Assembly: GCA_033297075.1 (NCBI GenBank) | Contig: MU858133.1 | Coordinates: 1-64,000 of the forward strand | Origin: Rhypophila decipiens | Lineage: Eukaryota; Ascomycota; Sordariomycetes; Sordariales; Naviculisporaceae | Direction: 5' to 3' | Length of the DNA: 64,000 bases | Shown: one piece after another, positions 55,488 to 64,000 of the stretch | Numbering within the stretch: position 1 is the first letter of the stretch | How the letters are laid out: the number at the start of each line of letters is the position of its first letter | Position numbers and translations under genes: made by a program | Notes under the pieces: model-generated | Seen by the model: the letters and a program-made list of their open reading frames with translations, nothing else | Database searches by the model: none | Told to the model about the DNA's origin: nothing

Positions 55488-56361
55488 TCACCAAGGAACC
55501 CTCCTCATCTCACCTCCTTCCCACTCCCAAAAAGTGCCCCCCTCAAAGCTCTCGTCCTCATCGAAAGCCAACCTTACAATCGGCTCAGCTCCTTCCAGCG
55601 GATCCCTCCCCACCGAGAACTTGGTAAACGCCGTTCGCAACAATCCCGGTGCGACCACAAAAGTCTTGATCCTTGGCTTTTCTAGGGCGATGCCAGCTTC
55701 AACCCGATCATTTTCCTCAATCTGGAGATGCACGCTTAATCCATTGAGACCGACCTTGCTGGCGCCGTAGGCTGGTGCTCGTCCCATTTTCCGGGTTAGT
55801 GCGTTCGTCATGCTCCCCAGGCCGGAGGACACGTTTATCACTTTTGGCGATGGCCCGGGGGAGGCGTGCAGTAATGGGGTGAACGCGCGGGCCAGGACAG
55901 CGACGGAGGTAAGGTTTGTATCGAGGACTGTGTTGTACCGCTTTCGCATCTCGGAGAGAGACTCGGATTCTGGTGGGCGGAGAGGGCCGCTTATTCCGGC
56001 GTTGTTGATCAAGACTGCGGATTAACCTTGTCAGCATTTGGCTGGAAACCCGAGACGAGGGCGGAGAGGTTGAGAAAGATTCACCATCCAGCTTTCCGAA
56101 CCTGGTCTTGATAAAGTCGACTGCTGCTGCAATCTGCTCGTCGTTGGTAACGTCTAGTTCAACGACTTCGATAATGGCCCGGATCCCAAGTCCGCGCAAT
56201 TTGTTGACAGCTTCTTGGCCAGAGTGAGGGTTTCGGGAGGCGAGGACGTATGTTGCTTCGGGATACCGCTGAGCCGCAACTTGGATGACGGCGAAGCCCA
56301 GGCCTTGATTGGCGCCCGTGACAAGTATTACTTTTGGCGTGGTGGAAGCCATTTTGCTCAT
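55488..56361 (-). CDS. Short-chain dehydrogenase/reductase
   Basis: Two exons, 56361-56085 and 56014-55488 (GT-AG), give 267 residues. Motifs: cofactor loop TGANQGLG near the N-terminus, VLINNAGISGP formed across the intron, NVSSGLGS (catalytic Ser), YGASKVG (Tyr and Lys), then VVAPGLLRTAF. The form resembles carbonyl reductase-like SDRs that use NADPH. It shares a 490-bp divergent upstream region with a P450, so the two may be co-expressed and act on the same intermediate (inference). Confidence 0.92.
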
Positions 56362-56851
56362 CAGCGCCAGTGGAAGAAAATGTTGGTAGGAACGACGGTG
56401 GTGATTGTTATCCACAGTTCGCGAAAGGTTGATATTTGTGAGCAGGCCGGGGTCCAACGGGGTGTTTTGTCATCATTTACCGTTGTCAAGGAACGTCCTT
56501 TTCGAGGGGTAGCTGTGAGCTCTGAGTACGAGTCGGAGCCGGAGTCGGTAATAACCAGCAATACCCGCAAGTTACACTATCAGTTACCCCGAAATCGCAC
56601 CCCACAGGCCTTACAGTTGTGTTGATCCGAGTTTGTGAAACCTGGTCTGGTCTTGGTCTGGTCCTGTGAAAGTTACAGCAGAGCAAGGAGAACCTTGTTA
56701 GGGCTTACCCGTTCACTTTCTACACTATACTCACCTCAACATTCGGAGTCATATATGCAGTTGGCTTGACTGCGTTTGCCCCTGCTTGTCAAAATATTCC
56801 TGTTGCAACCAACACCAAGATTTGGTCAAACATTTGCAAATTCTGATAGAT
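56362..56851. promoter_or_regulatory. Divergent promoter of the SDR and P450 genes
   Basis: 490 bp. It contains TCTGGTCT at about 56646-56653 and TCTGGTCC at 56657-56664, and direct CGGAGTC-type repeats near 56535. Confidence 0.5.
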
Positions 56852-58700
56852 ATGGACGACAGCAAAGCCAAGTCTTGGGATTTTCCGATAGCGAGCAAGG
56901 TTGCTCATCCTTCCTTGCCCATCCTCGGCGGCGTCATTCCACTCCTCATTGTCCTCCAGCTCTTCCGAACCTACTGGCGCCTACGACACATCCCGGGTCC
57001 GTTCTGGGCCAGATTCACCAACATCCAGCGCATGCTATGGGTGCGGACCAAAGAAGCCCAGCTCGTTCACCAGCGCATACACGAACAATATGGCCCCGTG
57101 GTGCGAACAGGTCCGAATATGGTCATGTTCAACGACCCGGCCGCTATTCCCATTGTCCACACCATGAGGCGCGGTTTTCCAAAAAGCCCCTTTTACCACA
57201 TTTTCCAGACTTATACGCCCAGCGGCCCGGCCATCACGGCCTTCAATGCGACTGATGAAGATGGTCTCAAGAAGGTCAAGGCCCCTGTTGCCCCGTTGTT
57301 CTCGGCAACGAATGTTATGAGCTTTGAGCCCATCGTGGATGATGTTCTTGATTGCTTTGTCGACAATATCGACAAGCGATTCTTGAAACACGCGACTATA
57401 TTTGATATTGCCAAGTGGTTCCAGTACTACGCTTTTGATGTCATGGGCATGTTGACTTTTTCCAAGCGATATTCTTTTCTGGACGCCGGTGAGGACGTTG
57501 GAGGCATGTTGGGTGCCATATATGGTTATATGGACTATGCAGCAGAAGTAAGCCCGGTTTCTTTCGCTCCGAAGATGCATAGAATTGCAGTGGCGCTGAC
57601 CTTTCTCGACATGTAGTTGACACAAATCCCGTGGGTAGACAGGGTCCTCTACAAAAACTGGCTGGCCCATTCAATTCGACGGGCCGCTTCGCAACCGCTG
57701 TACAAGGTTGTGGCAAACGCCGTGCAAGAGCGACAAGGGCTGATGGAGAAGGGAATCCGCTTCAGCGGGAGGACGGATTTCTTGGCAAAGTATATCCAAA
57801 TTGCCGCTGAACACCATGGCGATGAGCTTCCACCGGGGTCAGTAGTCCCATCCCAACCAGCCCGTCTCAAAGCATAGGTGACATTCTAACACATCTTGCA
57901 GCATTGTGGGCAACTGGACCTTTACAAATATCATCGCAGGCTCTGACTCCGTCGGAATCACCCTGACAACCATGATATACAACCTGTACCAGAACCCCAA
58001 GGATCTCGAGAGACTCCAGACCGAGCTACGATCAGCCAACTTGTCCAAGCCCCACGCAAAACTGAGCGAAATCCAGAACTTGCCCTTCCTCGATGCCTGC
58101 ATGTGGGAGGCTCTCAGGATGCATCCGGCCTTTTCGCTGCCATTCGAACGTGTCGTCCCCAAAGGGGGGATCACGATCGGGGAGTACTATATCCCCGAGG
58201 GCACATGGGTTGGCGGAAATCCGTATGGTGTCAACAGACACAAAAGCACATTTGGCGCCGACGCTGAATTCTGGAGGCCTGAGAGGTGGCTTGAGGGCGA
58301 TGAGAGGCATCGCCATCAGATGAAGCAGAGCAATCTGACTGTCAGTAGTACAAGCCTTGTTTTCGATTCGCCATCATTAAAGTTCAAGTTCCGCCGTGGC
58401 TAATTACTTCTTGTCCTTTAGTTTGGAGCCGGCTTCCGAATCTGTCTTGGGCGGCATATCGGAATCCTAGAGATCAAGAAGATGATATCTATGCTCGTGC
58501 TGGACTACGAGGCAAGTTAAAGCTTTCTAGAGGGCGAACTCACCTACCCTGCATCAAACTGCAGACAGATGCTGACAGTGTTCTCCGAAATACAGATAGA
58601 GCTGGTCAACCCCACCCTTTTCAAGGTAGAGAACTGTTGGTTGTTCAAACAGAAAGGCTGCTATGTTCGGATAAAGAAAGCCGCCGAGGCTGTCATCTAG
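56852..58700 (+). CDS. Cytochrome P450, pisatin-demethylase-like fungal class
   Basis: Five exons, 56852-57547, 57617-57837, 57902-58340, 58422-58511 and 58596-58700, give 516 residues. An N-terminal anchor (about residues 23-42, [17 protein letters not shown]) precedes [14 protein letters not shown]. The I helix is [11 protein letters not shown], with Ser where Thr is usual. Others are ExxR in [18 protein letters not shown] and the heme loop [10 protein letters not shown]. The last intron (58512-58595) starts with GC in a consensus context, GAG then GCAAGT. Downstream of the PKS and divergent from an SDR, it is probably a tailoring oxygenase. Confidence 0.93.
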
Positions 58701-59586
58701 TGTCTTACGGGGTTTGACAGATACAAGTTGGCAAGTTTACGCTACATCTTATTCAAATGGCTATTGAACTCTCGGTGAACTAGGGACGGGATTTTGTCCA
58801 AAAGAAGGAATGATATATAAGACGTACAACCTGGAGGTCTCCGCGTTCTTCTCCTTGGCTCGACTGCATGGAACGGGCTATGTACGATTTCTTACTTCAA
58901 GTTATCCTTGGATTAATGGATGAGTAGCGCTGCTTCATTGCCAAACACAGCATGGTAAGAATGGGCAAGTCAAATGGCCGGACTATCCTCACATCGGGTA
59001 ATTGAGCTGAAGATCCCCAAATAATCCTCAGGCCTTGGCGATAGCATGGCCTGACCATAGGGAAAGAGCTGATGGACAGGGAGCCAGAGGCATCGGGCTG
59101 TTACGGAATGAAGCGGCGAGCGTACCCGATGCTTGTACATAATTTTGCCCACTCTTTTATCTCTTTTAAGTAACTGCTTATGCGGCTCCGACGCGGAATC
59201 CTTGGTTCTGCTGCTCAAGCCGTTATCACCCGCGACCGTCGCTATAAGCTTCCGAGTGCACCAATCCAAACTCACTGCTAATATGAATTGAGAAGCACGG
59301 GATCAACACCGTGTTTCCGGAACCCAATAGTTCAAGCCTCTCGCAGGCCAGAATAGTATTGATGTGGAAAGCGACAGACGCAAAGACGTAATACCACGGT
59401 GAAAGGGTGTGCTCGTTCAACCCTGGATGGTACTTGACAGACTGTACAATTACTCCGTATCATTTGCTGCTACATGGAGACCTGAGCCATTCAAGACATC
59501 GGGCGCCCGGCTAACACTCCTTAGTTTCGGAAAACATCGACTTGTTACTTACATCTCGAACAAAACGACTGCTGTCCGTCGCATCG
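58701..59586. other. Intergenic, upstream of the last P450
   Basis: No gene in 886 bp. A TACTCCGTA word lies near 59449. No cluster motif is recognised. Confidence 0.45.
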
Positions 59587-61519
59587 ATGACATACGCATG
59601 GTACTCTCCTTTCAGAGTCCAAGAACTCCCGTCGGTGGGCGACCTGGAGACCTGGGTAGCCACCTCAAGCATACGCCTTCTTATCTTGATCGCTCTGGTG
59701 CCTCTTTCACTCGCTTTCGGCTATCTTCTCCATGCGCGACCTCGACGGCAACGGTATCTTCCAGGCGTCCCGATAGTGGGGGGATCCGATGCCGCCTCAA
59801 TTGCTCAGAGCCGTATCCGGGCTCTCCATGATAGCAAGTCCATGTTGTTGGAGGGATATCGCAAGGTAAATAAGCCCAGATTCAGGAGCTGTGTCCAGAC
59901 TCCAGCCAGAAATCCCCTTCCTAGTCACGTCACTCACCAAACATAGACGAATGGCGGCCCGTTCTATTATCCGAGTCCATCGCCACTGGGAGACAAACTC
60001 ATGCTTCCGGTCAAGTACCTCGAGGATCTCAAAACAGCACCAATCAAGGAAGTAGACTTTGTTGGTGTTTTTAGAGATGTGAGAAAGCTTTGCCCAAACT
60101 CAAGACCACAGCGTCTGACTGGAGAGTTGACAAATATCTTGCTTCGAGGCGTTTGAAGGCAAATATACCGGATTCGGCAGCCGCTCACCTCTTCTGCCAC
60201 ACGTAGTCCGCGGGCCTTTGAACAAGAACCTCTGTTTGTTTCCGCCAACTCCTGAGGCTCTCGCCACTGGCAGTTCCATAGTTGACATGTTATATAGGGA
60301 CCGTAATGGAGCACGTACAGGACGAAGTCAAGGTTGCGTTTGATGAAGTATTTCCTCCCTGCACTGGTCAGTACTCGCAAAAGACGCGCTGGACTCCGGA
60401 GTACTGAATTTTGCACAACTAACCGTGTCATCCTTGTAGACTGGACCGAGGTAGATATCACGTATTGCATCACACAAATCATCGCCAGGCTCTCGAGCCG
60501 TTTGTTTGGAGGCATAGGGCTCAGTCGAAACAGGGAGTGGACACAGGCCGCCATCGACTACGCCCACATCGGCTTTGCTGCAGCCCAGGGTTTGAAAGCA
60601 TACCCCGAGTGGCTCAAGCCATTTGCAGCGCGATTCCTGGTTCCCGCTGTGAATCAGCTAAACAGCATCAAGCAAACAGCCGAACGCGTAATTGTTCCGA
60701 TTCTCCAGGAGCGTGCTGCTGCTGCCACGCAACAAGCCGAGGATAAAGACTTGTTGTGCTGGATAGCGGAGCAGGCCAAAGGAGACGAAAAGGACCCCCG
60801 CTTCCTTGCAGACATCATCCTACAGATTGGCTTCGCAGCCTTACACACAAGCGCGGCGACACCAATCCAGCTGCTCTATGACCTCTGCGCCATGCCAGAA
60901 TATATCGGGCCGCTCCACGCCGAGGCCCAAGCCAGCATAGATCATGCCACCCAGGGACCCGGGTCAGTTCGGCAAGGGCTCCAGAACCTGGTCAAGCTGG
61001 ACAGCATCATCAAAGAAGGCCAGCGGTTCAATCCCCTTCTTCTCACCACCTTTGAGAGGCTCATCACCAAGGACTTTCCGCTCTCAGACGGGCTAGTCAT
61101 CCCCAAGGGGACCGCGATTGGAGTTCCTGCCCACGCCATCTCCCAGGACCCGGCTCTGTATCCAGAGCCAGAAAAGTTCAAGGGGTTCCGCTTTGTCGAA
61201 GATGGGGAGGGTAAAAAGGAGGGTGCACGATCCGTGGTTTGGACGGCCGCTAACACGTCTGCTCTTGGCTTCGGCTATGGGAGACATGCATGTCCCGGCC
61301 GCTTCTTTGCTGCGGCCGAGATCAAGGCGATCATGGTCTACATCCTGCTAAACTATGACTTTAGGTTTCCAGACGGGCAGAAAGAGCGTCCAGCTAATCT
61401 GCTGGCTGAGGTTCAGTGTTTGCCGAATCCGGTAAGCTAACCGTCACCCTAAGCTAACCCTAACCCTAAGCTAACCCTAATCCTAGGCGGGTCGGGTCAT
61501 GTTTAAACGGAGGGGTTAG
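59587..61519 (+). CDS. Cytochrome P450, ent-kaurene-oxidase-like fungal class
   Basis: Six exons fit: 59587-59865, 59947-60078, 60149-60233, 60298-60366, 60440-61431 and 61487-61519, giving 529 residues. A membrane anchor (about residues 28-46) precedes RYLPGVPIVGG. EGKYTGFGSRSPLLPHVVR and DWTEVDITYCITQIIARLSS are typical of CYP503/CYP68-type enzymes. The I helix reads FAALHTSAATPIQLLYDL, ExxR is in IIKEGQRFNP, and the heme loop is FGYGRHACPGRFFA. The last intron is telomere-like; removing it replaces a two-residue tail with AGRVMFKRRG, a usual ending for this class. The junctions of exons 3-4 are the least certain. Confidence 0.88.
61432..61486 (+). other. P450 intron 5, made of telomere-type CCCTAA repeats
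   Basis: A 55-nt interval beginning GTAAGC and ending CCTAG, phase 0. It is CCCTAA repeats with CTAAGC variants and contains several CTAAC branch-site candidates. Its core is identical over 24 bp to part of the PKS intron at 42269-42326. Without splicing the ORF stops two codons later, so the protein would be nearly complete either way. Confidence 0.75.
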
Positions 61520-62434
61520 ACAGAAGGGAGATGACGATAATGTAGTGTTTCGTCTTTAGCACAGTGGTACCACAAGAAAGTGAAGAGACGGTACCTGGCC
61601 ACACATGGGCTGCCAGTGGAAGCCATGGGGTCCGGACTGTGTTACCAATAAAGCAGAGCAATTGATCTGATGGACGGGCCACGTTTTGTCCGTATTGCAC
61701 AGCAGCTTGACAGTTTTGTCACGATGAGACATTGTCTCTGCCATACTCACCAGCCAACTGGGTCGAGAATGGGGTGTGAACTCTCTCTTATATGCCTTCC
61801 TATGGTCAAAAGGAGAGGGTTCCAAAAAGGCCTACACATTAATACCGATAATTTATAAATAGTGATAGTATTAAAACTTCATGTTCACACCCCTTAGCAG
61901 CTTCCTGTCAAGGGGCCAACGGTCGCCAGCATATCAAAGTCCGGACCGAGCCCCTGAGCAACTTTCCCAAGCCCCGAAAGGGTCGAAGCGGAGGCGTCGA
62001 CAAAAGATTGAGCAAACGACATTTCAGCTCATCTCTTTGGACGCCTCTGTGCCAACACCCCGAGACCGAGACCGCATACGCCACAGGGCCACGCCCGTCC
62101 AATCCACATTCAGCTAGGCGGTCGGGTCGGGTTCGATCGTCGCTGTAATCATCGGCGCACGGTTGAGGCGCGATGATCGTATTCTAATTGTCCCGAATAA
62201 CATGGCGACCTCGGTCATGTGCGGACCCGTCAAAAGCAACCAGTCGAGGGAGGGCGCAGTTGAGGTCTCGGGACCGGGCGGTCAAAAGAACTTGAACAGT
62301 TGATGTGGGTATTTTGACTTGCTGTTCCTGATAAGTACTTGGCACTCTGCCCATTCATTAGCTCTTGTTTCTCGGCTTGTCTTTACTTCAGCCAACACTT
62401 GGTAAACATTGGCAGACTCCATCAAGACAGCAAA
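61520..62434. other. Intergenic, no gene recognised
   Basis: About 0.9 kb between the last P450 and the NTF2-like gene, and the likely right edge of the cluster. No repeat or cluster motif is recognised. Confidence 0.45.
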
Positions 62435-63101
62435 ATGCATCTCCTAAACGCGGCGAGTTTCCTCGCCTTGGCCGTCACCCTCCCCCTGACGGCGCTAGCA
62501 TCCAGCACCATCGACCCACGAACCATATGCCTCCTCAAGCCCAAAGTCTCGGGCTACCCAGTCTCCATCCTAGGCGTCTGCCTCGAAGACAAGCAAGCCA
62601 ACTTTATCGTGGAAAAGTTCAAGTCAATCCTCACCAATCCCGACCGCAGCGCTGCCAAGGCAACCGCCGAAGCCCTCATTGCTCAGGTCTATGTTGAGGA
62701 ATCCGATTCGATTAACATCTTGGCTGGTTATACAGTACGTTTTCTTCCATCCCTATTCCTCCCCTAATGCGCTGAACTAACGCATGCCACGCACGATACA
62801 GCTCGGAGGCCCCTCCTTTACATCAAAGAAGAACTTCATCGACGGAGTCGCCGCCGCCCCAGCTATCCCCTCCATGAAGACACTCGAGGTGTTTCACTCA
62901 TGCGACAAGATCTCGTGGCGTTGGAACGTCGAGGGCCTAGGCAGGCAGACTTACCCGGTCAAGGGGATCAATACATTTGTCGTCGACCCTTGCACGGGAC
63001 AGATCAAGGCTACGTATATCGAGTTTAGCAGCATCGCCTGGGGCGTGGATATTGGTTGGACTTGTACGCCGCCTCCTGCCGGGAGTGGCCCGCTACAGTA
63101 A
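62435..63101 (+). CDS. Small secreted protein with NTF2/SnoaL-like domain
   Basis: Two exons, 62435-62734 and 62802-63101, give 199 residues. A signal peptide (about residues 1-21, ending TALASS) is followed by a single domain. Helical segments (ANFIVEKFKSILTNPDR) lead to strands with TLEVFHSCDKISWRWNVEG and INTFVVDPCTGQIKATYIEF, the pattern of an alpha+beta NTF2-like barrel. No catalytic residues can be assigned. Four cysteines could form two disulfides. Some NTF2-like proteins act as cyclases or isomerases in biosynthesis; here that is only a possibility. Confidence 0.82.
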
Positions 63102-63379
63102 TCACATCTGATAAGCCTGCGTCCCACTGTCACGGTGTCGAGGTAATGCAGGCAAGGGTGCTCAGACATGTTACATACCCTAATTTAACTTGAATGTTAT
63201 TAAAGTACATGTACCCTTTTGTTTAAACGTCTCATGCTCCAATTTTCACTTTGCTTTCTGCCGCATGAACAAAGTTACAAGGTACACAGGTATAAAGATG
63301 GGGTGTGAGGATCAGATATGCCTTGATACTGACAGTTGAATTTCACACTCCATTTTTACACCCACATGCAAGGTACGTC
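63102..63379. other. Convergent 3' flanks
   Basis: Short AT-rich gap between two converging genes. Nothing recognised. Confidence 0.4.
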
Positions 63380-64000
63380 TCAGTTCCCACCCGTCAAGGT
63401 CCCACTCTCCCCAGTCCTCGAATTGACATACTTGACCGTGGCGGTAACCTTGCCACTATTGGCCCCATTCCCATTGACCTTCCAGCTCCCCGTGGCCTTG
63501 CCATTGGCGGGCACAGTCTTGGGCACAGTCCCGATATCACTCCCGATCTGGAACGAATTGTTGGTAACCCTCGCTTCAAAGGTCACATTCGTAAACTCCT
63601 TGTCGTCAAAGTTGTCGACCGTGATGGACAGACTATCCCGCGTGAGAATCACAGTCACGACACCATCCGGGAGTGCGCTCACAGGTTGGTTCGATACCGG
63701 TCTGCCGGCTCGTTTACCGGGGAGGATACCTGCACGGTAGGCGACTCTCTTGGCGTTGACAGACGCTTGGGAGAGATTCGAGATCTGGAAATTGCCTGGG
63801 CGGTTGATGCCCGTGCGGTAGTAATTGTCCTTGTACGTGTTGTTGGCTGTGTTGACGCCGTTCTGGGCGCTCCATTGGCCCGAAGGCAAAAGAACGTTGT
63901 TGGCGATGATGTACGAATTAGAGCCCTCGTCCGTATAGGTGCCAAAGCCGCTCGCGTCGTAGGCGTAGTTGTCGGTCAGGTACGTGTCGGGCGACTTGGA
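63380..64000 (-). CDS. Right-handed beta-helix repeat protein, C-terminal part
   Basis: The 3' part of a gene entering from the right edge: 206 codons to a stop at 63380. The visible part begins with beta-helix rungs (DNYAYDASGFGTYTDEGSNS, YIIANNVLL), as in secreted pectate-lyase-like or alpha-glycan-degrading helix proteins. It ends with an Ig-like domain of about 100 residues (SLSITVDNFDDKEFTNVTFE, GKVTATVKYVNS). Probably secreted and carbohydrate-active, but the catalytic part is outside the window. Confidence 0.75.
   Translation of the reverse strand, partial: SKSPDTYLTDNYAYDASGFGTYTDEGSNSYIIANNVLLPSGQWSAQNGVNTANNTYKDNYYRTGINRPGNFQISNLSQASVNAKRVAYRAGILPGKRAGRPVSNQPVSALPDGVVTVILTRDSLSITVDNFDDKEFTNVTFEARVTNNSFQIGSDIGTVPKTVPANGKATGSWKVNGNGANSGKVTATVKYVNSRTGESGTLTGGN

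Noticed and set aside
1..64000. tRNA, rRNA or CRISPR
   Set aside because: No clover-leaf A/B-box pair, rRNA stretch or evenly spaced identical repeats with unique spacers was seen. The minisatellites have no spacers.

Overview
The window is genomic DNA of a filamentous ascomycete (Pezizomycotina). The evidence is short GT-AG introns of about 50-140 nt with CTAAC-type branch sites, 2EXR, HET, UstYa-like (DUF3328) and fungal rhodopsin-domain proteins, secreted small proteins, and several cytochrome P450s. I cannot name the species. No rRNA, tRNA or CRISPR array is visible.

Layout. 1-7.6 kb: the 5' end of a membrane-anchored SDR, two 2EXR genes (the second frameshifted at a homopolymer) and a secreted class-3 lipase, all on the minus strand. 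7.6-24 kb: a PAF-acetylhydrolase-like hydrolase, a P450 with an altered I helix, a UstYa-like oxidase, a seven-helix rhodopsin-domain membrane protein, a cytochrome b5/b5-reductase fusion divergent from a soluble-looking P450, and a broken HET gene. 24-29 kb: repeat-rich and gene-poor, with one small cysteine-rich secreted protein. 29-61.5 kb: a probable polyketide biosynthetic cluster. It holds an FAD-linked (BBE-type) oxidase, an SDR, a secreted crotonase-like protein, a 2-oxoglutarate/Fe(II) oxygenase, an 11-exon highly reducing PKS (KS-AT-DH-CMeT-ER-KR-ACP, 2590 aa, ER lacking its NADPH motif), a three-repeat Myb regulator, an MFS exporter, an NYN-domain protein (probably a bystander), another SDR and two P450s. 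62-64 kb: a secreted NTF2-like protein and the 3' end of a beta-helix protein.

How the cluster could work (inference): the PKS makes a methylated, reduced chain. The two P450s, the 2OG oxygenase, the SDRs and the FAD oxidase tailor or cyclise it, the Myb protein regulates, and the MFS protein exports. An 8-base motif, TCTGGTCC, recurs in the non-coding DNA of this interval.

The most unusual signal is at nucleotide level. Two introns, one in the PKS and one in the last P450, consist almost wholly of telomere-type CCCTAA repeats and share an identical 24-bp core. Another PKS intron holds a fragment of a minisatellite that also forms the body of ~490-bp elements with terminal inverted repeats at 24.6 and 54.5 kb, plus a diverged copy at 9.3 kb. 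So the cluster appears to have gained introns or intron content from telomeric and satellite DNA.
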